A stretch of DNA of 64,000 bases from Alphaproteobacteria bacterium (lineage in GTDB: Bacteria; Pseudomonadota; Alphaproteobacteria; MPNO01; UBA2964). The notes under the pieces are model-generated. The model worked only from the letters and a program-made list of their open reading frames with translations, made no database searches and was not told the origin of the DNA. Positions 34,687-43,920 of the stretch are shown here, piece after piece; position 1 is the first letter of the stretch, and each line of letters begins with the position of its first letter. The stretch is from NCBI GenBank assembly GCA_012103315.1, contig WLWZ01000001.1:682001-746000 (forward strand). The letters run 5' to 3'. The translations under genes and the position numbers were made by a program.

Positions 34687-35589
34687 GTGAATAAATTACC
34701 GATCTTGGAAATTTTTGTGTTTGCGTTCGTTTTTTCGATGCGCAATCTTAAACAACTGCTTCGGATAGCGCTGGTACCGCTAGTTATTGGTACAATTTGT
34801 TTTAGTGCGATTTCTTATTTTTCAAATGCTGAAAAACTGCCGGTATCTTTTGTCCTAATTGGGTGGTTATTACTTTCCGTTTTTTGTGGTGCTATAATTG
34901 TTTCCTGGCATCGGTTCGTTCTCTTGGGTGCTGCTGCTTCCGATAGAAGTCATTTTCCGTACTTCCAAAAGCGAGATTTTAGATTTTGTCTCTATATATT
35001 TTGCTTAGTAATTCTTTTTTCGATTGGCGAACTACTAGTAGTTAGAGGTTGGGGGCTTCTCTTTGTTGCCCTCACGGAATTAAGATACGAACAAATGGCA
35101 TCCATTCTGCCTAACGTTGCGGATTATTCCATTCGGCAAATTTTTTTGACCATCTGGCACTTAGAAAACAGTTCAACTTATCCCCAAATCCAGTGGTATT
35201 TTTATTCAGCCCCCTTGATCTGGCTTTCATTCATTTACTGGGTTTGCCATTGGCTTCTAATAATTCCCGCTATGACTATGGATATAAAATATGTATTCAA
35301 AAACGCCCGTACATTAGTCAAAAATAACCGGTTCCGGTTCTATACCATTGTGGTCAGTGTTTATTCCGTTCTGTGGGTAACGGAATTTGCAGTGGAATCA
35401 CTAATCAGTTGGGTAATTGCTTCTCCTGACGAAATTATTGGGCAATGGAACGTGGAATATTTCAAAGTTTGGATACAGGTCCTATTTTCGCTGCTAACAG
35501 CCGTCATATTCGCTTCCGGTCTTTCTGAATCCTACCGCAAGCTGAAACGGATCACAGGTGCGCGCGAGGAAGCCCTCGAAACCAGCTAA
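34687..35589 (+). CDS. Hypothetical AT-rich integral membrane protein
   Basis: I do not recognise this 300-residue protein. It has about six hydrophobic helices (near 25-48, 54-72, 100-125, 172-195, 215-235 and 255-275), joined by polar loops. The gene is more AT-rich than its neighbours and rich in Phe, Ile, Tyr and Lys codons, as if acquired separately. The start is a GTG at 34687 with AGGTAG upstream. The layout of a conserved basic loop (FKNARTLVKNNRFRFY) before the fifth helix is reminiscent of uncharacterised proteins with a glycerophosphodiester-transporter-like membrane region, but I do not claim that. It converges with the EamA gene, overlapping by four bases. Confidence 0.65.
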   Translation: MNKLPILEIFVFAFVFSMRNLKQLLRIALVPLVIGTICFSAISYFSNAEKLPVSFVLIGWLLLSVFCGAIIVSWHRFVLLGAAASDRSHFPYFQKRDFRFCLYIFCLVILFSIGELLVVRGWGLLFVALTELRYEQMASILPNVADYSIRQIFLTIWHLENSSTYPQIQWYFYSAPLIWLSFIYWVCHWLLIIPAMTMDIKYVFKNARTLVKNNRFRFYTIVVSVYSVLWVTEFAVESLISWVIASPDEIIGQWNVEYFKVWIQVLFSLLTAVIFASGLSESYRKLKRITGAREEALETS

Positions 35590-36506
35590 TCCTTGTCCGC
35601 GTCGTTGGCTTCCTTGCGGATTGAGAAGTAAGTGCTGGCGAAGATAACCAGCGCACCGACCGCGACCCAGGGCGAGAAGGTTTCGTCCCATAGCAGATAG
35701 GCGATTGCCGCGATAAAAGGTAGCCGCAAGAAATCGATTGGGAAGCACACCGATGTGTCGATCAGCACCAGCGCCTTGCTCAGGCAAAAGTGAGTCGTCA
35801 GGCCGGACAGGCCCAGCAAGAGCAGCCACGGCACATGATGCCATTCCGGGGCAACCCACAAGTACAAAGCCGGTCCCAGGAAGAGCAGACTCTGAATAAT
35901 GTTCATAGTGAACACCATGGTGCTGGCGCTTTCGGTCTGGGACAGCACCTTGACCATTACGTTCTGGGCAGAAAACAGCACCGCGCCAAAGATAACCATC
36001 ATTGTTGGTATGCCAACGGGGACAATGCCGGGCCGAACAATAATCATGACACCAAGAAAGCTCACGGCCATGCCAATCCAGCGATAGCGATTTACCTTCT
36101 CGCCGATGGTCATGGCGGCAATCGCGGCCGTGAGTGCAGGGATGGTGTATTCGATGGAGGTGACCACGGCGAGGGGTACCGAAATAACGCCGAAAAACAC
36201 GCAATATTGTCCGCCGGCGTGGGTCGCGTTGCGCAAGAACTGAAAGCCTGGACGCTTGGTAATTAAGGACCGAATGCCTTCTTGCGGGATCATGATTGCG
36301 GCAATGGCAATCAACCCGATCAATGCCCGGAAAAACAGCAGTTGAGGCACCGTCATATCCGGCTTTAGCGCACGCACGGCGATAACAATACCGGCAAGTC
36401 CGGCGACAGCGATCACCATCCATGCAACACCTCGTAGTGTTTCGGCGCGCGTAGCGTTAGCTGTGCTGTGCTCTTCGTTCACGGGGAAGACTCGTTTGCT
36501 TTCCAA
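35586..36506 (-). CDS. DMT/EamA family transporter
   Basis: This is a 306-residue ten-helix protein. Motifs include VPQLLFFRALIGLIAIAAIM, LAVVTSIEYTIPALTAAIAAM, VMIIVRPGIVPVGI, KVLSQTESASTMVFTMNIIQ and LVLIDTSVCFPIDFLRLPF. The TES motif is like array members 1-3, although the orientation is opposite to the array and UbiD. The start is uncertain: a TTG at 36506 or a GTG at 36482, neither with a good ribosome site. It is divergent from the UbiD gene at 36641. Confidence 0.83.
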   Translation of the reverse strand: MESKRVFPVNEEHSTANATRAETLRGVAWMVIAVAGLAGIVIAVRALKPDMTVPQLLFFRALIGLIAIAAIMIPQEGIRSLITKRPGFQFLRNATHAGGQYCVFFGVISVPLAVVTSIEYTIPALTAAIAAMTIGEKVNRYRWIGMAVSFLGVMIIVRPGIVPVGIPTMMVIFGAVLFSAQNVMVKVLSQTESASTMVFTMNIIQSLLFLGPALYLWVAPEWHHVPWLLLLGLSGLTTHFCLSKALVLIDTSVCFPIDFLRLPFIAAIAYLLWDETFSPWVAVGALVIFASTYFSIRKEANDADKD

Positions 36507-36640
36507 GAGATGCTCGTGCGTTCGGGCTTCTCATCGCATGAAACAGACGGTGGTACCAGCGTGATAGCGATAGCCGGATTTACAGATAGCGCCACTCGTC
36601 TTATTTTGGCGTCGATAGTATGCTTTAGGAGACCCAACCG

Positions 36641-38134
36641 ATGGACGGATCACAGGCCAGCAACCTCAAACACAACGTTACCTTTAATGACCTTCGGGAA
36701 TATATTGAAGAAGTCGATAAGCTTGGCGAATTGCGCCGGGTCGAAGGTGCGAGCTGGGAAGAAGATATCGGCATGGCAGCGGAATTGCTGCTTCATAGCG
36801 AGACAGCGCCGTGCGCCCTGTTTGATGAAATCCCCGGCTATCCCAAAGGCCATCGGGTCTTTACCAATTTCTTTGGCGGTCGCCGTCAGAACATCACGCT
36901 GGGCTTTCCGCCGGATCTCACTAAATTTGAGCTGAGTGTCGCTTTCAACAAAGCGTATCAGGAAGTCGTCCAACGACCGTTGCCCTATGAAACCGTGGAA
37001 ACGGGTCCGGTGATGGAAAACATCATGGAGGGTGATGATGTTGATGTCCTGTCTCTACCGACGCCGCTTTGGCATGAAGGTGATGGCGGGCGATATATCG
37101 GTACGGGATCTTTCAACGTCACGCGTGACCCGGAAGAAAACTGGATCAATGTCGGTACCTATCGCGTGATGGTACATGACGAAAAAACCGTCGGGTTTTA
37201 TATCTCGCCTGGTAAACATGGCCGTCTGCATCGTCAAAAGTATATGGCCAAGAATTTGCCAATGCCGGTTTGTGTGGTGGTTGGTGTTGACCCATTAAGT
37301 TTTCTAATGTCGTCGTCCGAAATTCCGTATGGCGTGTGTGAGTTTGACATCATGGGGGCTTATCGTGGCCGTCCCGTAGAGTGCGTTATCGGCAAGCACA
37401 CCGGTCTGCCTTTCCCGGCAAATGCAGAGATCGTGCTCGAAGGATTCTGCTATCCCGACAAGCTCCATTCGGAAGGCCCATTTGGCGAATGGACGGGGTA
37501 TTACGGCAATCCGGAACATAACGGGCCGACGCTGGATATTAAGGCGATCTATCATCGTAATGATCCGATTATGCTGGGCTGCCCACCGCAACGCCCGCCT
37601 GAAGAGCAATCCCGTTATCGGGCAGTCGTGCGCTCTGCGCTGCTGAAGGAACAGATTGAGGCAGTAGGTGTGCCGGACGTCCAAGTTGCTTGGTGTCATG
37701 AATGCGGTGGTGGACGTATGTTTACCGCCGTATCGATCAAGCAGCGCTACCCGGGTCATGCGACACAGGCTGGTCAGATAGCGTCACAGTGCCGTCTGGG
37801 CGCCTATGCCGGGAAGTTTGTGGTTGTCGTTGATGACGATATAGATGCTTCAAACCTTGAAGACGTCATGTGGGCGTTGTGTTTCCGAGCCGACCCCGCT
37901 ACCGATATTGATATTATCAATCGGGGCTGGTCGACAGGGCTCGATCCGTCAATCCATCCAGACCGTAAGGAGATTGGCGACACCACCAACAGCCGGGCGA
38001 TCATCAACGCCTGTAAACCATTTCATTGGATGGATCGGTATCCCAAGGTCAATACACCGGATAAGGAAACCTACGCCCGCGCACAAGAAAAGTGGGGATG
38101 GTTGCTCAATACCAATCAACCACCCTCGAAATAA
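36641..38134 (+). CDS. UbiD family decarboxylase (prFMN-dependent), first copy
   Basis: This is a 497-residue cytoplasmic enzyme of the UbiD/Fdc1 family, which uses prenylated FMN to decarboxylate or carboxylate aromatic or alpha,beta-unsaturated acids. Visible signatures are ASWEEDIGMAAELLL, TGSFNVTRDPEENWINVGTYR, LPFPANAEIVLEGF (with the conserved acidic pair) and SEGPFGEWTGYYG. It is a paralogue of the gene at 48022, with roughly half of positions identical by eye. AGGAG lies about nine bases before the ATG. It is flanked by EamA genes on both sides, not by ubiquinone genes. No UbiX prenyltransferase is present in the window. Confidence 0.9.
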   Translation: MDGSQASNLKHNVTFNDLREYIEEVDKLGELRRVEGASWEEDIGMAAELLLHSETAPCALFDEIPGYPKGHRVFTNFFGGRRQNITLGFPPDLTKFELSVAFNKAYQEVVQRPLPYETVETGPVMENIMEGDDVDVLSLPTPLWHEGDGGRYIGTGSFNVTRDPEENWINVGTYRVMVHDEKTVGFYISPGKHGRLHRQKYMAKNLPMPVCVVVGVDPLSFLMSSSEIPYGVCEFDIMGAYRGRPVECVIGKHTGLPFPANAEIVLEGFCYPDKLHSEGPFGEWTGYYGNPEHNGPTLDIKAIYHRNDPIMLGCPPQRPPEEQSRYRAVVRSALLKEQIEAVGVPDVQVAWCHECGGGRMFTAVSIKQRYPGHATQAGQIASQCRLGAYAGKFVVVVDDDIDASNLEDVMWALCFRADPATDIDIINRGWSTGLDPSIHPDRKEIGDTTNSRAIINACKPFHWMDRYPKVNTPDKETYARAQEKWGWLLNTNQPPSK

Positions 38135-38147
38135 TTTCGAGGTAAGT

Positions 38148-39089
38148 TTAGTGGTGAGCTGAAGCTTTAGCCTCGTGCCGAGTCATATAATAGGTTGAGC
38201 CAGCAATCACAGCTGCACCGATCCACACCCAGATATCCGTTGTCTGATCAAAAACCAGATAGGCGACTAAAGCAGTAATCGGAAGTCGTAGATATTCGAT
38301 TGGTTCTACTATTGTTGCTTCTGCATGGATGAAGGCGCGCACTAAACAGTACGGAGCAACGGTTCCTGAGATCGCGAGGAGCACGAGGCCAGGAATGTCA
38401 GATACGGTTGGTGTGACCCATGCGAACCAGTCCAGCGGTATTCCGGTATCCGGTATGTTCGACGCAATTAGCCACCCGGTGAGCATGGAGATTCCTGCAA
38501 AAATGGACAGCATGAATTGATAGTAGAAGGTCGTCGTTGTGGCATGATCCGTTTTGCCGAGTGAACGTGTATAAATAGCGACACCAGCGTAAGACAGCGC
38601 AGAGCCTAGAACCAGGAATGCTGCTGGGCTAAGTGGCACCGTGCCTGGACGCAAAATCACCAAAACACCGCCGAACCCGATCAGGGTACAAACTAATCTT
38701 ACTGGTCCAGGTCGTTCACGCAAAAAGATCACAGCGAGAATGACGACTATTAGCGGCACGGTGAAATGCAGGGCGACAGCTTTCGCGATCGGCAGAAAGG
38801 CTAATCCTGCAAACCAAAGCCACATACCAATGAAATTCGCAAGGTTGCGTTGGATGTGAAATCCGAGTCGATTGGTTCGCAGGAATTGAAATCCTCGCCA
38901 TGAAACGATGGCGAGGAGGATTGTCAGGCCAATTAGGTTTCGGAAGAAAACCAGTTCGATAGCTGGAATATGACTTAGGAGTCGGACTGCAATAGGGACA
39001 AATGAATGCGCAGCAGCTGCGCCGACCCCCCATGCTGCACCGATTACTACCTCGTTTCCGGCGGGTGAGCCGGGGGGACTTTGCGTCAT
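38148..39089 (-). CDS. DMT/EamA family transporter
   Basis: This is a 313-residue ten-helix protein with IELVFFRNLIGLTILLAIV, AVALHFTVPLIVVILAVIFL, VLVILRPGTVPLSPA and AEATIVEPIEYLRLPITAL. Unlike the array members, its second repeat has EPIEYLR in place of QPxNFxR, as in the solitary gene type. A hydrophilic insert around residues 205-220 (SNIPDTGIPLDWFAW) is distinctive. It is the downstream gene of the YfiM-like protein at 39086 (four-base ATGA overlap) and is convergent with the UbiD gene. Confidence 0.85.
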   Translation of the reverse strand: MTQSPPGSPAGNEVVIGAAWGVGAAAAHSFVPIAVRLLSHIPAIELVFFRNLIGLTILLAIVSWRGFQFLRTNRLGFHIQRNLANFIGMWLWFAGLAFLPIAKAVALHFTVPLIVVILAVIFLRERPGPVRLVCTLIGFGGVLVILRPGTVPLSPAAFLVLGSALSYAGVAIYTRSLGKTDHATTTTFYYQFMLSIFAGISMLTGWLIASNIPDTGIPLDWFAWVTPTVSDIPGLVLLAISGTVAPYCLVRAFIHAEATIVEPIEYLRLPITALVAYLVFDQTTDIWVWIGAAVIAGSTYYMTRHEAKASAHH

Positions 39090-40372
39090 CGATACATGCC
39101 AATGGCGTCTATACGTTTGTCTATTTTTGCAATTTCGTTTTTATACTTCGTGCTGTTTACGCCACCAAATCGGCTTTTGAACTGTGCGGTGCTCATACCT
39201 TCGGGGAGATCAGTGAAGGTTGGGAAAAAGCGGCGTTCTGAGGTTGCAACAGATAGAACACGTTGAAATTCGAGCGCTTTACTTCGGGTTTCGGTGGCTT
39301 TCTTAGCGAAACGGACACCCATGCGATCAGCGCCGATGTCGGTGAAGCTAAATCCACTCTTCTTGTTGGCCGCGTCTTTAACTTCTTTGAGTTCACCGAT
39401 TATGTTCGCTGCATTTTCTCCGCTGGTTAGTGTTAGTCCTGCAGAAATCGCAAAATGCTGGACGAAATCATGGCGGCCGTTAAGGCGGACATTGGAATTG
39501 TTGCGTCGTTTTGATTTTTGGTGAGTCGTACGGACTTCACCGATGAATCGTTCAAATCGACCATCACCGAAATAAAGGGCCATCGCTAATATAGCGGCTT
39601 CATTTTCCTTGATTGGATCTCCAGAGGCTGATCGTTTCCCCGCTAATTTAAATAGCGGCCGCAAGAATTCTCCTAATGAGATTCTGCCTCTAGATGAATG
39701 TTGTGCTGCGAGCTTCTCAACCAAAGCGTAGTAAGGCTTTACGGCCTGTGGGCTGCTGACGGAAATACGTTTTTTTGCTGCAGTTTGGATGTCTTTAATC
39801 AAGTTTGCTGGCGGTTGGAAGCGAACATACACAGTTGGCCCTAAGACTTTTACCGAACGGATACTCTTTAGGATTGGATCAGCTTTTCCTTCACCAACAA
39901 TTTCATCTAAAGCGAAGCGTAGAGCAGGCACAATAAATTGCCTCGGCACTTCAACTTTCCCCACAAACAACCGATAAAATCGCAAACCACGGGAAGAAGA
40001 TGCAATAATGGTGCGAATGTTGAGAAAACGTCCCAGTGGATTCTCGGGTAATTCCACCGACATTCCGATAAGAATTCCAAACCGCGCGACTTTGACGTTC
40101 GTCGCCACATTTGGGATCGACGCCATTGCACCTTTAAGGACTGTATTTAATTCACGTGTTGTAGCCCGTATTTCTGTGATCTTGTCAGAGGACATCATGC
40201 GAGGGTCGAAACGCTTGGCTAACTGTTGAGCGTTTTTTAAATCTTGAAGATTGGGGGCGCCTGGTCTCTTAATTGCTGGGCCATCTTGAATAGCGTTCAT
40301 TGCGATTGCTATCGGCAACCCGATGAGAACTGCGAAGAAAAAAAGACCGCAGAGACGAAAAAGACAGCCCAT
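39086..40372 (-). CDS. Hypothetical exported or membrane-anchored protein with a YfiM-like C-terminal segment
   Basis: This 428-residue protein begins with one hydrophobic helix (about 5-25, LCGLFFFAVLIGLPIAIAM) acting as a signal or anchor. Then follows a long basic, soluble region. A segment NGRHDFVQHFAISAGLTL, then SGFSFTDIGADRMGVRFAKKA, resembles the YfiM-type motif (HDxxxHF then a FSxxDxxADxxGxxFA) seen in small inner-membrane lipoproteins, here embedded in a larger protein. It is otherwise unrecognised. It is translationally coupled to the EamA gene downstream, so the two may work together in the envelope. This is inference from coupling. Confidence 0.6.
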   Translation of the reverse strand: MGCLFRLCGLFFFAVLIGLPIAIAMNAIQDGPAIKRPGAPNLQDLKNAQQLAKRFDPRMMSSDKITEIRATTRELNTVLKGAMASIPNVATNVKVARFGILIGMSVELPENPLGRFLNIRTIIASSSRGLRFYRLFVGKVEVPRQFIVPALRFALDEIVGEGKADPILKSIRSVKVLGPTVYVRFQPPANLIKDIQTAAKKRISVSSPQAVKPYYALVEKLAAQHSSRGRISLGEFLRPLFKLAGKRSASGDPIKENEAAILAMALYFGDGRFERFIGEVRTTHQKSKRRNNSNVRLNGRHDFVQHFAISAGLTLTSGENAANIIGELKEVKDAANKKSGFSFTDIGADRMGVRFAKKATETRSKALEFQRVLSVATSERRFFPTFTDLPEGMSTAQFKSRFGGVNSTKYKNEIAKIDKRIDAIGMYR

Positions 40373-40456
40373 GGTGATGTCGCTCTTATTGGCTGGTTAA
40401 GCGTTTCAATACTTCCGGTAAACCGGACTGCATCTGTTCTAGCAAATCAACTGATG

Positions 40457-41797
40457 TTATGCCACGAGAACCGGATTAATGGCAGATAGAATTAATGCGC
40501 ACAACGCACCGCCGACAAAGACATAGATAACATTGCTCCAGCTAATCAGGCGTGTCATTGGCAGGTCAAACATTGTCGCGCCGGTGACAATCGACAGGCT
40601 GCTGATTGATACCGCGGTACATAGCCCCCAACCGGTAAGCAGCGCCTGCATGAGGACGAGATCAGAAAGTCCGGTTGGTATGCTGGTAAACAGAATTAGA
40701 AGAATGGTTCCTGATACGATGGAATGGATGGCCATCATTCCCATGACATTCATGAACATGACGACAAAAAAGATGATGACTGTTGGGGACAGGTGCAGTT
40801 CTTGGATCCAGTCGAGAAGTCCCATATTGGGAAGGGCTGCTTCAAAGACGCGTCCGATTATCGTTGCGAATGTTAGAATGGCCGTTTCCGGGCCGATCCT
40901 TGTTAGTCTTGTGCCAGTTTCTCTAAGGGCTGTTGAAATCGAACCGTGCGGCGCCAGAGCTACGGCGAGTAGGCAGGGTAGGGGCATTGCGATTATTAGG
41001 GCCTGTAACGTTGAAAACCCGGTACCAATCGCTGTTCCGACGACGAAAAGCGCAGCGATGGCGATAGGTGGGGCGATTGGCGCCAAAGTCATCAGCGATT
41101 GCCATAGAGCTTTGAGACCGCCTTTTCGATCAAAACAGATGATGGACAGCACAATACAGAAGGCCGATAGCCCTAGTCCGAGTGACATGATTTGCCAAAG
41201 CGCGACTTGAGGTAAGTACTGGCTTGCCACTGCCATCCCCACGACAAAAGGTGACCAGAGCGGCACCAGTGCCATGCCTCGCATCGCGGCGATGAAAACT
41301 TCCTGACGCTCGTCGGCTGTGGAGTTGCGTCCAAGAATAGGTGCCATAATGGCAAACACGCCCACCTGTAGAATTGAGCCAACAAGAAATCCGCCTACGA
41401 CCAATCCGCTATCGCGTCTCTTTCGGTCTAAGGCCGCAAATAATCCTCTTGCTACGGTGATTTCAGGTCGTTGATCGGCTGTTGCTCGTAACAGAACAAT
41501 TGTTGCCAGGAAGGCAGGGAATATCGTCGCGCGTCTCAGGCCCCCTTCTATGGCACCCCATTGATCGTAGAAATGCGCGAGGTAAATTGTCGCTGTCGCT
41601 AAAAATGCACAGAGAAGTTTTACGTTCCAGGTTGCCTGCGGTAATGCGATGAGAGCAACAAAGGCAAGGAGCACGGCCATCGCCGTTGAAACTTCCGGTG
41701 TTGGAAACAGCACATGGATCAGGCCGAGCAGCCACAATAAGCTGATAAGCAAAACCAGAAGCCGGTCCATTCGGGATAACTGTGGGGTGCTGGTCAT
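40457..41797 (-). CDS. Uncharacterised polytopic membrane protein (possible anion/carboxylate permease)
   Basis: This 446-residue protein has about eleven hydrophobic helices. Two segments look like paired halves: residues 145-215 (SGLVVGGFLVGSILQVGVFA...) and 360-420 (VVMFMNVMGMMAIHSIVSGTILLI). The presence of proline-rich re-entrant-like stretches and a long cytoplasmic loop around 100-140 fits carrier families of the ion-transporter superfamily (DctM/CitM-like), but no signature is definite. It is not an EamA protein. It stands alone on the minus strand, 84 bases after the YfiM-like gene start and 190 bases before the divergent SIMPL gene. Confidence 0.6.
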   Translation of the reverse strand: MTSTPQLSRMDRLLVLLISLLWLLGLIHVLFPTPEVSTAMAVLLAFVALIALPQATWNVKLLCAFLATATIYLAHFYDQWGAIEGGLRRATIFPAFLATIVLLRATADQRPEITVARGLFAALDRKRRDSGLVVGGFLVGSILQVGVFAIMAPILGRNSTADERQEVFIAAMRGMALVPLWSPFVVGMAVASQYLPQVALWQIMSLGLGLSAFCIVLSIICFDRKGGLKALWQSLMTLAPIAPPIAIAALFVVGTAIGTGFSTLQALIIAMPLPCLLAVALAPHGSISTALRETGTRLTRIGPETAILTFATIIGRVFEAALPNMGLLDWIQELHLSPTVIIFFVVMFMNVMGMMAIHSIVSGTILLILFTSIPTGLSDLVLMQALLTGWGLCTAVSISSLSIVTGATMFDLPMTRLISWSNVIYVFVGGALCALILSAINPVLVA

Positions 41798-41987
41798 ATT
41801 TAATTATTCTGAGCGGCAGATTTCTTAGAGCGGCCAAGCTAATAGGCCTGTGTTGTTATCTCGGATAATCAATAGGGCGAAGAAACAAAGGCAGGCTGAA
41901 ATTTAATTTCATTTTGCCCTATAAACTCCATATTTCATACTTATGGTACTTTTGACAGCATTTGATTAGGCGAAGGAATTGAAAATT

Positions 41988-42689
41988 ATGACAAATAGGT
42001 TACTTGCAGGTTTGACCGCGTTGCTGGTTTTTTCTATCGCTGCGCCAGCCTTTGCTGACAGTCAAAAGACACGCTTTATTGCTGTTGAAGGCAAGGGGAC
42101 AGTGACAGCGATTCCTGATATCGCGAGCATAAATACAGGTGTGACCACGCGGGCTGAGACCGCGCGGGCGGCCCTCACAGCCAATAATAAGGCGATGAAT
42201 TCACTGTTTCGTCAGCTTTCCGAAGCTGGGATAGATGAGAAAGATATCCGCACCAGTAATTTTAGTGTGTCGCCCCACTATGAGCGGTACGAACGTAACA
42301 AACCAAGGCGTATTGCGGGATATCAGGCGGCAAACCACGTGACAGTGACCGTGCGTGATTTGAAGCAATTAGGTCGTCTGTTAGATGCGGTCGTCTCCGC
42401 AGGCTCTAATCGTGTGAACGGTGTACAATTTTCGGTCGCTGAACCTGAAAAACTTCTCGACCAGGCACGTCGCAAAGCCGTTAAAGATGCTATGCGGCGG
42501 GCACATCTCTATGCCGACGCTGCTGGTGCGGGGTTGGGTAAAATCTTACAGATACAAGAGCGTGGGACACGTTACCCACGACCGCGAATGAGGGCTGCTG
42601 AAGCTGTACGAAGTGACAAGTCAGTGCCTGTTTCGCGGGGCACGCAGACATTGTCGGCTACGGTTGGAATTCGAATCGAATTGGAATAG
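41988..42689 (+). CDS. SIMPL (DUF541) domain protein, exported
   Basis: This is a 233-residue periplasmic protein. A signal peptide spans about 1-23 (AAPAFADS). The SIMPL/DUF541 fold is shown by VEGKGTVTAIPDIASINTGV, AISANNKAM-like ALTANNKAMNSLFRQL, IRTSNFSVSPHYERYE, and the end TLSATVGIRIELE. The family is linked to oxidative-stress protection (YggE) and periplasmic signalling, and the function here is inferred from that. The ATG at 41988 has AAGGA ten bases upstream; a TTG at 41979 is too close to it. It converges with the MFS gene with a three-base gap. Confidence 0.85.
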   Translation: MTNRLLAGLTALLVFSIAAPAFADSQKTRFIAVEGKGTVTAIPDIASINTGVTTRAETARAALTANNKAMNSLFRQLSEAGIDEKDIRTSNFSVSPHYERYERNKPRRIAGYQAANHVTVTVRDLKQLGRLLDAVVSAGSNRVNGVQFSVAEPEKLLDQARRKAVKDAMRRAHLYADAAGAGLGKILQIQERGTRYPRPRMRAAEAVRSDKSVPVSRGTQTLSATVGIRIELE

Positions 42690-42692
42690 GGG

Positions 42693-43826
42693 TCAGGCCG
42701 GTTTTTCGGCGATGAACCGGACTGGAATTAGTAACAGAATTCCGCCGATCGACATGGCTGCCATCGCGAAAAATGCCGCGCCGGCATAAAGTTCATAGAG
42801 CCAACCAGAGGCCAGCATGGCAAACGCCATTGTCGTTCCGACCGCAAAGCTGGAGTAAAGACTTTGCGCCGTGGCCGCAAACCCTGCCGGGACAGCCTTG
42901 GCAATGTAGTAAAGGGCTGCCAGATGAGTGGCGCCAAAGGTGAAGGCATGAAACCCCTGAACGGCGATCAATCCGGCCAAATCAGTTGTCACGCCGAGGA
43001 CTGACCAACGAATTATTCCTGCTATTCCACCAATCGTCAGGAACAGTACCGGCCCAATTCGATTGATATATTTGCCCGCAACAGCAAATAGAATAATTTC
43101 GGCGATAACGCCTTCCGCCCACAGCGCACCGATAGTGATTTCGTCGAGACCGTTCGCCTGCCAATGGAGGGTCGAGAAACCATAATAAACGGCGTGGCTC
43201 GCCTGAATCAGGCTGGCTGACATCATAAAAATTATGAGCCGTTTATTTCGAAGTATATTGAAAAATGGTTCCAGAAAATTCTTTGTGCCTGGTGTCTCGG
43301 CTCTCGGGACAAGGTGACAGCTGGTGACTGTCAGTACCAACAATCCGACGACTAGCCATAATATGTAATCGGCAGGTTGGCCCCGCAGGATAAAGCCGCC
43401 ACCAAACGCAGCGACGATAAATGTCAATGATCCCCAGAGCCGAACTTTTCCGTAATCAATGGCACCTTCGCGTACCTTTAGCATGGTGACGGCATCGGCC
43501 ATGGGCATCAGGGCAAAGAGCAAAGTGGATGAAATGACGCTGATGGCAAAAAGGCTCCAAAAGCCATCGGAGAAGAAAAATAGAATATGGGTCAGCAGCG
43601 CACCCCAGCCGAGGAGGACGATCATTAAGTCTGGTCTACCGTGTCGATCTGCGCCCTGAGCAAGAAGGGGGTTGATAATTGCCCGGCTCCAGGTCGCGAC
43701 AGCGAGGATCACGCCGATCTCGGTGGCGGTGATACCCCGAGACTGCAGCCAAACCGGCCAAAACGGCATCAAGACACCGATGACCAGGAAGATTGCGCTG
43801 TAGAACAGGGATATTCTGAGGGCCAT
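42693..43826 (-). CDS. MFS transporter (phenylpropionate-permease-like)
   Basis: This is a 377-residue inner-membrane protein with about twelve helices. It starts MALRISLFYSAIFLVIGVLMPFWPVWLQSRG, and ATEIGVILAVATWSRAIINPLLAQGADRHG is the characteristic opening of the MFS_1-like/HcaT family of aromatic-acid carriers. The ATG at 43826 is chosen because upstream residues lack membrane or family character and would overlap the promoter of the divergent gene. It sits divergently, 94 bases from the ThDP-enzyme gene. It may import an aromatic acid for the downstream island, but the substrate is unproven. Confidence 0.8.
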   Translation of the reverse strand: MALRISLFYSAIFLVIGVLMPFWPVWLQSRGITATEIGVILAVATWSRAIINPLLAQGADRHGRPDLMIVLLGWGALLTHILFFFSDGFWSLFAISVISSTLLFALMPMADAVTMLKVREGAIDYGKVRLWGSLTFIVAAFGGGFILRGQPADYILWLVVGLLVLTVTSCHLVPRAETPGTKNFLEPFFNILRNKRLIIFMMSASLIQASHAVYYGFSTLHWQANGLDEITIGALWAEGVIAEIILFAVAGKYINRIGPVLFLTIGGIAGIIRWSVLGVTTDLAGLIAVQGFHAFTFGATHLAALYYIAKAVPAGFAATAQSLYSSFAVGTTMAFAMLASGWLYELYAGAAFFAMAAMSIGGILLLIPVRFIAEKPA

Positions 43827-43920
43827 AGTTTCTTTATGCAGTATCGATTGTGGGGTGTGCAATCTAACTATCGTGGGCGATACTCCTCTTAAACCATAAC
43901 CGGATTCGGGGAGACCCACA

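Noticed and set aside
35494..36423. A 309-codon open frame on the minus strand overlapping the EamA gene at 35586
   Set aside because: It runs through the EamA gene in another frame, is rich in Arg and His without hydrophobic pattern, and matches no family. The EamA frame has clear helices and motifs, so this is a shadow.
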